Source: Gelidibacter mesophilus DSM 14095 (GTDB lineage Bacteria; Bacteroidota; Bacteroidia; Flavobacteriales; Flavobacteriaceae). Taken from it: a stretch of 64,000 nucleotides of DNA. The notes under the pieces are model-generated. The model made no database searches, had not been told where the DNA came from, and was given only the letters and a program-made list of their open reading frames with translations. Each line of letters starts with the position of its first letter. Within the stretch, counting starts at the first letter, position 1. Location: positions 329,482 through 393,481 of the forward strand of contig NZ_KE383968.1 of the NCBI RefSeq assembly GCF_000423005.1, written 5' to 3'. Shown here piece after piece: positions 45,932 to 54,490 of the stretch. A program made the translations under genes and the position numbers.

Positions 45932-45987
45932 ACCACTTTTACTTCTGGTTATTAAACTATTTAAAAAACATTGTGAACCCACTCTAA

Positions 45988-47514
45988 ATGTTAGAACTTA
46001 ATGGAACTTTAGGAATTGACGATTTTCAACAAATTTTATTTGAAAATAAAAAGATTCAGATCAACAAAAATGTTATTGAAACAGTCAATAAAAGCTTCAC
46101 GTTTTTAAAGACATTTTCAGAAAACAAGATTATTTATGGTGTCAATACGGGTTTTGGTCCAATGGCGCAGTATAAAATTGAAGATTCTGAGCGCAAAAAG
46201 CTTCAATATAACCTCATAAGAAGCCATGCTTCAGGGACTGGAAATCCCATTCCGCCTTTATATGTTAAAGCTGCCATGTTAGCGCGACTCAACACACTCT
46301 CTTTGGGAAATTCGGGAGTTCACAAATCAGTAATTGAATTGCTGATACAATTGATCAATAAAGATATTACACCCGTTATTTATGAGCATGGAGGCGTTGG
46401 TGCCAGCGGCGATTTGGTGCAATTGGCACATTTGGCTTTGGTGATGATTGGTGAAGGTGAAGTGATTTATAAAGGCAAAAAGCAACCAACTGAAGACGTT
46501 TTTAAAGAAGCAAAATTACAACCCATCGCCATAGAATTGCGAGAAGGCATAGCACTCATGAACGGCACTTCAGTGATGACAGGTGTTGGTATCGTCAACA
46601 CTATTTACACGCGAAAACTTTTGAATTGGATGATTCTAGCTTCTTCAGCCATTAATGAAATTGTAAAAGCCTATGATGACCATTTATCTCTTGAATTGAA
46701 CCAATCCAAAAAACATAAAGGTCAGCGGGAGATTGCCAAACGGATGCGCGACCATTTAAAAGATAGCTCCTTGATTAAAAAAAGGGAACACCATTTATAT
46801 AATGAAGTCAAAAACGTAGCTGTTTTTGAGGATAAGGTACAGGAATATTACTCCTTGCGTTGTGTCCCACAAATTTTAGGACCTGTTATGGATACTCTAG
46901 ATGCGGTTGAAACCATCTTGATTGAGGAAGTCAATTCTGCAAACGACAATCCTATTGTTGATGTCAAAAATAAGAATGTTTATCACGGCGGTAATTTTCA
47001 TGGCGATTATGTGTCTTTGGAAATGGATAAATTAAAATTGGTAGTAACCAAAACTTCAATGCTGGCTGAACGCCAATTAAACTATTTGCTGAACCCAAAT
47101 CTTAATAACATTTTGCCACCATTTGTGAATCTTGGAAAACTTGGCTTAAATTTCGGAATGCAAGGTGTGCAATTTACAGCCACCTCAACAACGGCAGAAA
47201 ATCAGATGTTGTCCAATCCAATGTATGTTCACAGCATTCCAAATAACAATGACAATCAAGACATTGTAAGCATGGGAACAAACGCCGCACTGATTACCAA
47301 AAAAGTGATTGAAAATGCTTATGAAGTATTGGCGATTGAATTAATTACCATCGTTCAAGCCATTGAATATTTGGATGTAAAGGATAAAGTTTCTTCCAAA
47401 ACAAATAAAATGTTTGACGATGTCCGCGCCATTGTTCCAAAGTTTACGGAGGATGTGATAATGTATCCGTATGTGAATGCGGTCAAGGATTTTTTAATAA
47501 ATGAAGCAAACTAA
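45988..47514 (+). CDS. tyrosine ammonia-lyase (aromatic amino acid lyase)
   Basis: The enzyme deaminates L-tyrosine to 4-coumarate, the starter unit of flexirubin-type aryl polyenes. It is 508 residues with the MIO-forming Ala139-Ser140-Gly141 in GGVGASGDLVQLAHLAL, catalytic Tyr50 in IIYGVNTGFG, the NGTSVMTG stretch and the NPMYVHSIPNNNDNQD block near 411. The substrate-selectivity segment reads NLIRSHASGTG, with His80 as in the F. johnsoniae tyrosine ammonia-lyase that I recall closely; histidine lyases differ there. It starts the pigment operon with its own promoter. Confidence 0.92.
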   Translation: MLELNGTLGIDDFQQILFENKKIQINKNVIETVNKSFTFLKTFSENKIIYGVNTGFGPMAQYKIEDSERKKLQYNLIRSHASGTGNPIPPLYVKAAMLARLNTLSLGNSGVHKSVIELLIQLINKDITPVIYEHGGVGASGDLVQLAHLALVMIGEGEVIYKGKKQPTEDVFKEAKLQPIAIELREGIALMNGTSVMTGVGIVNTIYTRKLLNWMILASSAINEIVKAYDDHLSLELNQSKKHKGQREIAKRMRDHLKDSSLIKKREHHLYNEVKNVAVFEDKVQEYYSLRCVPQILGPVMDTLDAVETILIEEVNSANDNPIVDVKNKNVYHGGNFHGDYVSLEMDKLKLVVTKTSMLAERQLNYLLNPNLNNILPPFVNLGKLGLNFGMQGVQFTATSTTAENQMLSNPMYVHSIPNNNDNQDIVSMGTNAALITKKVIENAYEVLAIELITIVQAIEYLDVKDKVSSKTNKMFDDVRAIVPKFTEDVIMYPYVNAVKDFLINEAN

Positions 47515-47524
47515 ATAGTGCCAC

Positions 47525-47570
47525 CGATTTCATAGATGAATACAGAATAAATCTGCGAGATTTGCGGGAG
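47525..47570. repeat. dispersed TCTGCGAG-type repeat in the cluster, copy 1
   Basis: CACCGATTTCATAGATGAAT and AAATCTGCGAGATTTGCGGG form a GATT-rich repeat like those found in Flavobacteria spacers, between the TAL and FabG genes. A relative is at 56903. Confidence 0.4.
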
Positions 47571-47615
47571 AAAAAACTAATCCTCAACATATCTGCAGGA
47601 ATTAAACAACAATGA

Positions 47616-48356
47616 ATGTCCAAACAACAAAAATTCGCACTAATTACCGGAGGTTCTCGAGGCATCGGGAAGGCCATCTGTGTCCAACTCGCCAAAGATT
47701 TAGACTATCAAATTCTTATCAATTATAATTCTAATAACGACGCTGCCCTTCAAACTCTAAAAGAGGTTGAAGCCGCAGGAGGCTCTGGTCAGATCATTCA
47801 ATTTGATGTGTCCAATTATGAAAATGTTCAAAAAGCATTAAACTCTTGGCATGAGCAGCAGTCTGATGCAATTATTGAAGTATTGGTCAACAATGCAGGT
47901 ATTACCAAAGACGGCCTTTTTATGTGGATGAAATCTCAAGAATGGAACGACGTTATCAACACCAGCCTCAATGGATTCTTCAACGTTACCAATCATCTCA
48001 TAGAAAAAATGCTATTGAACCGTTATGGTCGCATTATAAATATGGTTTCCATTTCAGGACTTAAAGGCGTTGCAGGACAGACCAATTATTCAGCAGCCAA
48101 AGGTGCGGTTATTGCTGCCACAAAATCATTGGCTCAAGAAGTTGCTAAACGCAATGTCACTGTAAATGCAGTAGCTCCTGGTTTTATCAAAACTGATATG
48201 ACAGAGGGTTTAGATGAAGCTAGCCTTAAAAAAATGATTCCTGCCAACAGGTTTGGCAACCCCGAAGAAGTGGCTAATTTGGTGTCTTTTTTAGCATCAA
48301 AAAAAGCCGCTTACATTACTGGTGAAGTAATAGCCATTACAGGCGGTGTACACTAA
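47616..48356 (+). CDS. 3-oxoacyl-ACP reductase (FabG-like SDR)
   Basis: This 246-residue classical SDR has the NADPH loop TGGSRGIGKAI near 11-21, NNAGITKDGLF near 90, Ser in NMVSISG and the catalytic Tyr/Lys in NYSAAKGAV near 153-161. C-terminal YITGEVIAITGG is the FabG signature. It reduces the 3-keto group in each polyene extension cycle. It is downstream of TAL, with a repeat-bearing 101-base spacer. Confidence 0.92.
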   Translation: MSKQQKFALITGGSRGIGKAICVQLAKDLDYQILINYNSNNDAALQTLKEVEAAGGSGQIIQFDVSNYENVQKALNSWHEQQSDAIIEVLVNNAGITKDGLFMWMKSQEWNDVINTSLNGFFNVTNHLIEKMLLNRYGRIINMVSISGLKGVAGQTNYSAAKGAVIAATKSLAQEVAKRNVTVNAVAPGFIKTDMTEGLDEASLKKMIPANRFGNPEEVANLVSFLASKKAAYITGEVIAITGGVH

Positions 48357-48390
48357 TTATTTCAAGTAGTTTAGAACCAAAAAATTCTCG

Positions 48391-48398
48391 TAAATTTG
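48391..48398 (+). promoter_or_regulatory. internal Bacteroidota -7 box in the flexirubin cluster
   Basis: TAAATTTG is an exact TANNTTTG match 48 bases before the acyltransferase ATG at 48447, with TTTA at 48370-48373 in the -33 region. It suggests the operon can start here too. Confidence 0.45.
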
Positions 48399-48446
48399 TG
48401 TGCTGATCGTATGCTCAATTCAAAAACTTAAAACTTTACAATTATA

Positions 48447-49319
48447 ATGGCAGAATGGGATGGAAAATCGAGAGGTACGGTTCTCGGTTTTAAGGTCTTT
48501 GTGTTCTTTATAAAGAACTTTGGAATTACTGCGGCATATGCTTTGATGCACCTCCCTGTACCTTATTTCTGTTTGTTTTCAGGAAAAAACGTGAAAGGTC
48601 TGCGCTTCTATTTCAGAAAAAGATTGGGCTATTCGCGTTTCAAAACCATGGTCAGCATCTATAAAACCTACTATACCTTTGGACAGACTTTAGTAGATAA
48701 AATTGCCATCTCTTCCGGTTTAAGAAAGGATTACACTTATGAATTTACGGGCGAAGTTAAAATTGCAGAAGTGCTCGAAATGAATAAAGGTGGCATTCTT
48801 ATCAGTGCGCACATAGGTAATTTTGAACTGGCGCAATATTTTTTTAATGAACGACTGGCAAAGGATTCTATCAGCATTGTCATTACAGATCAGGACCATG
48901 AGGATATCAAGAATTACTTAGGACAATACGTTAAAAAAGAAACGCACTTTATTGTGGTCAAGGATGATCTGTCCCATATTTTTGAAATCAATGCCGCATT
49001 GGCCAACAATAGAATTATTTGCATAGCTGGAGACCGTTATATGGATAATACAAAATGCCTGGAGGAGACACTTTTGGGCAAAAAGGCAAAATTTCCCTTA
49101 GGTCCGTTTTACTTGGCGAACCGCTTAAATGTTCCTGTCTTATTTGTTTATGTAATGCGCGAACCTAAACGCCATTACCACTTGTATGCCCAATGGATTG
49201 ATTATAAACAAGGAGATATGAATGATCTCTTAAAAAAATACACCGAAAGCGTAGCCCAAATGGTCAAAAAATATCCGTTGCAGTGGTTCAATTTTTATAA
49301 TTTTTGGGATGATAAATAA
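48447..49319 (+). CDS. LpxL/HtrB-type acyltransferase of the flexirubin cluster
   Basis: This 290-residue inner-membrane acyltransferase has the HX4E catalytic motif SAHIGNFELA with His122 and Glu127, and the second conserved block RIICIAGDRYM near 194. Family members acylate lipid A; copies inside aryl-polyene clusters are thought to transfer the polyene acyl group to a glycerolipid or dialkylresorcinol acceptor. The stop overlaps the next start (TAATG). Confidence 0.87.
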   Translation: MAEWDGKSRGTVLGFKVFVFFIKNFGITAAYALMHLPVPYFCLFSGKNVKGLRFYFRKRLGYSRFKTMVSIYKTYYTFGQTLVDKIAISSGLRKDYTYEFTGEVKIAEVLEMNKGGILISAHIGNFELAQYFFNERLAKDSISIVITDQDHEDIKNYLGQYVKKETHFIVVKDDLSHIFEINAALANNRIICIAGDRYMDNTKCLEETLLGKKAKFPLGPFYLANRLNVPVLFVYVMREPKRHYHLYAQWIDYKQGDMNDLLKKYTESVAQMVKKYPLQWFNFYNFWDDK

Positions 49320-49762
49320 TGAAAAATTTTGAAATTCCTATTACCGACCTTGCAACTATCAAAAAGTTGTTACCACATCGCGAACCCATGATTATGGTTG
49401 ATGCATTGTTGAAATACACGAATGGTGAAGCCACCGTTGGGTTGACTATCTTAAAAGATAATCTTTTTGTTACGAAGGCTGAGTTTTCAGAAACAGGATT
49501 GATTGAACACATGGCACAGGCCGCAGCACTATACATCGGATTTAAAAATCACGACCAAAACCAGGCTGCCAAAGAAGGATTTATTGCATCCATCAAGAAG
49601 CTGCACATTCAAAGACTGCCGAAAGTAGGCGAAGTTTTAAAAACTGAAGTGACTATAATTCATGAAATAATGCATATGTCAACCGTAAAACTTTCTATCT
49701 TTATAAATGACGTTGAAATTGCCACTGCAGAAATGAATACCGTCCTCAAAGCCGACTCATGA
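49319..49762 (+). CDS. ApeP-like 3-hydroxyacyl-ACP dehydratase
   Basis: This 147-residue hotdog-fold protein starts PITDLATIKKLLPHREPMIMVD, the FabZ/ApeP entry, and has the helix with Glu63 in GLIEHMAQAAALYIG. The His-Phe-Pro segment of FabZ is replaced by KDNLFVTKAEFSETG, as in ApeP-type dehydratases of aryl-polyene clusters. It dehydrates the 3-hydroxyacyl chain in each cycle. Overlaps the acyltransferase by one base and the thioesterase by four. Confidence 0.85.
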   Translation: MKNFEIPITDLATIKKLLPHREPMIMVDALLKYTNGEATVGLTILKDNLFVTKAEFSETGLIEHMAQAAALYIGFKNHDQNQAAKEGFIASIKKLHIQRLPKVGEVLKTEVTIIHEIMHMSTVKLSIFINDVEIATAEMNTVLKADS

Positions 49763-50205
49763 AAAAACAAAATCAAGAAGCTTCCCAATTACAATTCACA
49801 CATCAAATCCGAGTGCGATTTAATGAGGTCGATTCCTTAAATATTGTATGGCACGGCAATTATCTTAAATATTTTGAAGATGGACGCGAAGCTTTCGGTA
49901 GGGAATTTGGCCTAACTTACCTTGATGCCAAAAACCATGGTTTTGCTACGCCTATCGTAAAATCTTCTTTAGAACACCAGCTGCCATTACGATATGGTGA
50001 CGTGGCCACTATTGAAACCACGTATCTCACTACGAGAGCTGCAAAGCTGATGTTTGGATATTGCATTAAAAATGAACAAGGCCAAACAGTTTGTACCGGC
50101 GAAACCACTCAAGTTTTTACGAATTTTGAGACCAATACCATGGCATTGAATCTACCTGATTTTTTTAGAATTTGGAAACATAAACACGGGTTACTACATG
50201 ACTAA
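49759..50205 (+). CDS. 4HBT-type acyl-CoA/acyl-ACP thioesterase
   Basis: This 148-residue hotdog thioesterase has the motif VRFNEVDSLNIVWHGNYLKY with the catalytic Asp25 and FEDGREAFGREF next to it. It cleaves thioesters of the growing or finished acyl chain. It overlaps both neighbours by 4 and 8 bases, so it is tightly coupled to the polyene operon. Confidence 0.86.
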   Translation: MKKQNQEASQLQFTHQIRVRFNEVDSLNIVWHGNYLKYFEDGREAFGREFGLTYLDAKNHGFATPIVKSSLEHQLPLRYGDVATIETTYLTTRAAKLMFGYCIKNEQGQTVCTGETTQVFTNFETNTMALNLPDFFRIWKHKHGLLHD

Positions 50206-51343
50206 ATGTTATTTGTCATATCATAATATCACCTCTTCATTGGGTTTTGATTCGAACATCGTTTTCGAACATCTTAAAAACCAAAAAAGTGCAATTCAAC
50301 TTGTGGAAGATGCCACCCGCTTTTACAAATCGTTTCACGGCGCTGTAATTCCAACCCAAACGTTAAGCGCTGCATTTCAATCCATAAACGCACAGTCAGA
50401 ATACACCCGACTTGAAGAAATGTTAATCCTGTCGCTTTCAAAAACGATAAAAGCGTCAGCAATTGAATTTAATGGCCGGGTCGGACTCATCATTTCTACT
50501 ACCAAAGGGAACATCGATGTTTTGAACGGACAAAATTACTTTCCAAAAGAACGTGCCTATTTAAGCCAATTAGGATATATTCTGAAAGATTATTTCGGTT
50601 TTAAAAATGAAGCCATTATCATTTCCAACGCTTGTGTTTCTGGTGTTCTGGCGGTAACGATTGCCAAACGCTATCTCCAAGAAGATGTTTACGATCATGT
50701 ATTTGTAGTTGCGGGAGATTTGGTGTCTGATTTTGTGGTGTCGGGATTCAATTCTTTTCAAGCCATGAGCAACGTTCCTTGCAGGCCCTACGATAAAAAT
50801 CGGACTGGCATTAATTTGGGCGAGGTGGCGGCTAGTGTTTTGGTCACTTCAGACAAAGCAAAACTTTCCGAAGACGCCGTTGAACTGTTAGGTGAAGGAA
50901 GCTGCAATGATGCCAACCATATTTCTGGCCCATCACGCACTGGTGAAGGACTTTACCGAAGCATCACGTCGGCATTAAAAGAAGCAAATCTTAAACCAAA
51001 TGACATCGATTATCTTTCAGCACACGGAACAGCGACCCTGTTCAATGACGAAATGGAAGCCATCGCTTTTAATAGAATAGGATTGAGCAAGACGCCCCTA
51101 AATAGTTTGAAAGGTTATTTTGGCCATACTTTAGGCGCCTCAGGATTACTGGAAACTATTATTGGAATGCAATCGCTATATCAGAACACCTTGATTGCTT
51201 CCGCAGGATTTGAAGCTTTGGGCGTTTCAAAACCGCTCAATATTATCACAAAAACAACCGTAAAAGAAGTACAAACCTTTTTAAAAACTGCTTCTGGATT
51301 TGGGGGTTGCAATACCGCAGTCCTTTTCAGAAAAGTATCCTAA
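50198..51343 (+). CDS. beta-ketoacyl synthase of the flexirubin cluster (complete triad)
   Basis: This 381-residue ketosynthase has the complete Cys-His-His triad: Cys146 in SNACVSGV, His in SAHGTATLF near 270 and His in YFGHTLGAS near 306. It fits the ApeO-like group of aryl-polyene synthases: SNACVSG rather than TACASG. It probably pairs with another ketosynthase or chain-length factor of the cluster. The 8-base overlap with the thioesterase couples their translation. Confidence 0.89.
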   Translation: MTKCYLSYHNITSSLGFDSNIVFEHLKNQKSAIQLVEDATRFYKSFHGAVIPTQTLSAAFQSINAQSEYTRLEEMLILSLSKTIKASAIEFNGRVGLIISTTKGNIDVLNGQNYFPKERAYLSQLGYILKDYFGFKNEAIIISNACVSGVLAVTIAKRYLQEDVYDHVFVVAGDLVSDFVVSGFNSFQAMSNVPCRPYDKNRTGINLGEVAASVLVTSDKAKLSEDAVELLGEGSCNDANHISGPSRTGEGLYRSITSALKEANLKPNDIDYLSAHGTATLFNDEMEAIAFNRIGLSKTPLNSLKGYFGHTLGASGLLETIIGMQSLYQNTLIASAGFEALGVSKPLNIITKTTVKEVQTFLKTASGFGGCNTAVLFRKVS

Positions 51344-51350
51344 ACAACGA

Positions 51351-52412
51351 ATGACAAAAAAAACAATCAGAGCCGCAGACGCCTTATTGGAAGCCCAAAA
51401 AATAGCTTTCGCACCTTTTATCTTTCAATCATCAGTCACCTTAAAAAAACTTAGGGTTTTTGACCTAATTTTTGAAAGTCGCGACCAAGGCGGCATTACT
51501 ATTAGTGATATTTCTGAAAAACTAGGCATCAGTCGCTACGGTCTTGGCGTTCTTTTAGAGTTTTCTGAAAGTGCCGATATTGTCACTAAATCTGAAAATG
51601 GCGCCTACGAACTCACAAAAATCGGCTATTTCCTAAATTATAACAAGACCGTTAACGTCAATCTCAACTTTACGCATGACGTGTGCTACAAAGGTTTGTT
51701 TCATCTCGATGAAGCTATTGCAACAGGAAAACCTTCAGGATTAAAGGAGTTAGGTCAATGGGATACCATTTATGAAGGCCTGTCGCAACTCACCCCAAAG
51801 GAGCAACAATCGTGGTTTGAATTTGATCATTATTATTCCGATGGAGTTTTTGAAGAAGCTTTAAAACGCGTTTTTAAAAATCAGCCAAAACTATTATTTG
51901 ATATTGGTGGCAATACGGGGAAATTCGCCTTACAATGTTTTAATTATGACGAAAATATCCAAGTAAAAATCATCGATTTACTTGGGCAATTAAATAAAGC
52001 TCTAAAAAATATAGGAGACGCTGGATTTGAAGAGCGCGTTAGCGGACAAGAAATAAATTGGTTAAAACCCAATCCTAAAATTCCAGCAGGCGCCGACGTG
52101 ATTTGGATGAGTCAGTTTTTGGACTGTTTTTCAGAAGATGAAATCCTTAAAATTCTCTCTACTTGTGTCGCTTCGATGAATGCTCAAACGGAATTGATCA
52201 TCATTGAAACCTTCACAGACCGACAGGAATATCCTATGTCAAAATTCATTTTGGAAGCTACCTCACTATATTTTACTGTAATGGCCAACGGCAACAGCAA
52301 AATGTATCCTTCCACGGTATTTAAAGATTTAATTATAGAAGCCGGATTAATTATTAGCGAAGATTTGAAACTTGGAGAATATCACACCATGCTTGTCTGC
52401 AAGAAAAAATAA
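51351..52412 (+). CDS. SAM-dependent O-methyltransferase (winged-helix N-terminus)
   Basis: This 353-residue protein has an N-terminal winged-helix dimerisation domain (KLRVFDLIF, ISDISEKLGISRYGLGVLL) and a Rossmann methyltransferase domain with DIGGNTGKFALQ near 187. Later WMSQFLDCFSEDE and MLVCKK are typical of plant-type O-methyltransferases. Flexirubins are often methylated on the aryl ring or hydroxyl, so it may do that. I start it at the ATG at 51351, 7 bases after the ketosynthase stop; the upstream frame would overlap that gene. Confidence 0.85.
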   Translation: MTKKTIRAADALLEAQKIAFAPFIFQSSVTLKKLRVFDLIFESRDQGGITISDISEKLGISRYGLGVLLEFSESADIVTKSENGAYELTKIGYFLNYNKTVNVNLNFTHDVCYKGLFHLDEAIATGKPSGLKELGQWDTIYEGLSQLTPKEQQSWFEFDHYYSDGVFEEALKRVFKNQPKLLFDIGGNTGKFALQCFNYDENIQVKIIDLLGQLNKALKNIGDAGFEERVSGQEINWLKPNPKIPAGADVIWMSQFLDCFSEDEILKILSTCVASMNAQTELIIIETFTDRQEYPMSKFILEATSLYFTVMANGNSKMYPSTVFKDLIIEAGLIISEDLKLGEYHTMLVCKKK

Positions 52413-52418
52413 GCCGCT

Positions 52419-53036
52419 TTGGATGAAACCTTTCACATATCGTCCTATTGTCACATTAAAAGTAGTAGTATCCTGCTTGACGGGACAGTATTGTTTTCAA
52501 GTTCCATTCAAGAGTTTTCTCCCTTTATGAAAAGTGCCGTACAGCATTTAGAGACGAAATATCCCAAGTTTTACAAAATGGACAATTTAAGTAAATTGGC
52601 ATTTTTAGCTGCTGATATCTTGTTAAAACAGAACAAACTGACTTCCGATAAAGCGCAAAATATCGCCATCATTTTATCAAACAAATCGTCCAGTCTTGAC
52701 ACCGACAGAAAACACCAAGCTTCATTTAGCGATCTTAATAACTTTTTTCCGAGTCCATCGGTATTTGTCTATACCTTACCCAATATCTGCATGGGTGAAA
52801 TAAGCATCAAACATCAACTGCATACTGAAAATTGTTTTTTTATCTTTGACCACTTTAATGCCGATCATTTGTGGCTGAATGCCCAAAGTCTTTTGAAGCG
52901 AAAAAAAGCTGAAAAAGTCTTATGCGGTTGGGTCGATTTTGATGATAAAGATTACGAAGCTTTCTTATATTTGGTAGAAGAAAATGGTATTATTGCACAT
53001 ACCCCTAACAACATAAAGAGATTATATACAACATGA
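52419..53036 (+). CDS. degenerate ketosynthase-fold protein (PF13723-like)
   Basis: This 205-residue protein has the pattern FPSPSVFVYTLPNICMGEISIKHQL near 110-134, typical of the beta-ketoacyl synthase-like N-terminal domain (PF13723) found next to aryl-polyene genes. It lacks the Cys and both His of an active ketosynthase. The start codon is a TTG at 52419; no in-frame ATG fits. It overlaps the ACP by 4 bases. A structural or chain-length role in the ketosynthase complex is an inference. Confidence 0.72.
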   Translation: MDETFHISSYCHIKSSSILLDGTVLFSSSIQEFSPFMKSAVQHLETKYPKFYKMDNLSKLAFLAADILLKQNKLTSDKAQNIAIILSNKSSSLDTDRKHQASFSDLNNFFPSPSVFVYTLPNICMGEISIKHQLHTENCFFIFDHFNADHLWLNAQSLLKRKKAEKVLCGWVDFDDKDYEAFLYLVEENGIIAHTPNNIKRLYTT

Positions 53037-53290
53037 CTGAATTACGACAAGAATTAAAGGAAAAAATCATTGAGCAACTGAATTTAGAAGAATTTGCCGT
53101 TGCGGATATTGACGATGATGATGCACTTTTTGGTGATGGATTAGGTTTGGATTCCATTGATGCTTTAGAACTTATTGTTATGTTGGATAAGGATTACGGC
53201 ATCCAATTGACCGATCCTAAGGAAGGAAAAGAGATTTTTAAATCTATTGCTGTTTTGGCCAACTATATTACGGCCAACCGAACAAAATAA
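53033..53290 (+). CDS. acyl carrier protein of the flexirubin cluster
   Basis: This 85-residue ACP has the phosphopantetheine site Ser41 in GLGLDSIDALEL, with acidic helices on both sides. It carries the polyene chain during aryl-polyene assembly. It overlaps the degenerate ketosynthase gene by 4 bases and precedes a ketosynthase by 9. Confidence 0.9.
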   Translation: MTELRQELKEKIIEQLNLEEFAVADIDDDDALFGDGLGLDSIDALELIVMLDKDYGIQLTDPKEGKEIFKSIAVLANYITANRTK

Positions 53291-53299
53291 CACCAAAAT

Positions 53300-54490
53300 A
53301 TGGGCGTTGCTATTACCGGAATGGGTATTATTTCTGCAATTGGACATTCCGTTGAAGAAAACAAGACGTCTTTAATGGCCTCAGAAAGCGGTATTGGTCC
53401 ACTAAGGCATATTCAAACCAAGAATTCAAAGCATATAAAGGTTGGTGAAATTTCACTTTCCAATACCCAATTGTCCAAACAGTTGCAGCTATCAGAAGAT
53501 CATAGTTTTACCCGAACGGGTTTATTGGGACTTTTTGCTGCCAAAGCAGCGCTTCAAAATGCGAATATCATTACTAATGCAGACCACAAAACAGGTTTCA
53601 TAACCGCCACTACGGTGGGCGGCATGGATATGACGGAACTCTTTTTAAAGCAGTTTGCCACGGATGTTGACGCTCAAAAATATATACAAAGCCACCACGC
53701 CGGTGATGCCACCCAAAAAATTGCCGATGCCCTCGACATCACAGAATTTGTCACTACTATCAGCACCGCATGTTCTTCTGCGGCCAATGCCATCATGCTC
53801 GGTGCACGAATGATCAAAGCAGGGAAATTGGACCGTGTTATTGTTGGCGGTTCAGATCCTCTTTCAAAATTTACCATTAACGGATTTAAAACCTTGATGA
53901 TTCAATCAGACGAACCTTGCGCCCCTTTTGATGCCCATCGTAAAGGTTTGAATTTAGGAGAAGCCGCAGCCTATCTGGTCCTGGAATCTGATGAAATCGT
54001 TCAAAAAGAAAATAAAAACGTATTAGCTTATCTTTCTGGATATGGCAATGCCAATGATGCCTTTCATCAAACGGCATCTTCTGAAAATGGTGAAGGAGCA
54101 TTTTTAGCCATGCAAAAGGCCTTGAAAATGGCTGGATTGAATCCCAATCAAATCGATTATGTCAACGCTCACGGCACCGCAACACCTAACAATGATCTTT
54201 CTGAAAGTGTCGCCATCCAACGCATTTTTGGAAAAAACAATCCTGATTTCAGTTCTACCAAAGCTTTTACAGGACATACCTTGGCAGCAGCAGGCGTCGT
54301 GGAAGCTGTGTTTTCAATAATTTCTCTTCAAGAACAGACGGTATTTCCCAACCTTAATTTTAAATCCGCAATACCAGAAACCGGATTAATACCTGTAACT
54401 TCAGTGGTCAAAAAAGAGTTATCCCATGTGTTATCCAATTCCTTCGGATTTGGCGGCAACTGTTCTACACTTATTTTCTCAAAGGCATGA
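53300..54490 (+). CDS. beta-ketoacyl synthase of the flexirubin cluster (FabF-like)
   Basis: This 396-residue KAS II-type ketosynthase has Cys158 in STACSSAAN, His in NAHGTATPN near 292 and His in TGHTLAAAG near 326, a complete triad. The C-terminus NSFGFGGNCSTLIF is the usual family end. It probably performs the main elongations of the polyene chain. It overlaps the CLF-like gene by 4 bases, forming a KS-CLF pair. Confidence 0.91.
   Translation: MGVAITGMGIISAIGHSVEENKTSLMASESGIGPLRHIQTKNSKHIKVGEISLSNTQLSKQLQLSEDHSFTRTGLLGLFAAKAALQNANIITNADHKTGFITATTVGGMDMTELFLKQFATDVDAQKYIQSHHAGDATQKIADALDITEFVTTISTACSSAANAIMLGARMIKAGKLDRVIVGGSDPLSKFTINGFKTLMIQSDEPCAPFDAHRKGLNLGEAAAYLVLESDEIVQKENKNVLAYLSGYGNANDAFHQTASSENGEGAFLAMQKALKMAGLNPNQIDYVNAHGTATPNNDLSESVAIQRIFGKNNPDFSSTKAFTGHTLAAAGVVEAVFSIISLQEQTVFPNLNFKSAIPETGLIPVTSVVKKELSHVLSNSFGFGGNCSTLIFSKA

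Noticed and set aside
51300-51350. Upstream start for the O-methyltransferase gene
   Set aside because: It would overlap the ketosynthase by 44 bases; the ATG at 51351 is 7 bases past that gene's stop.
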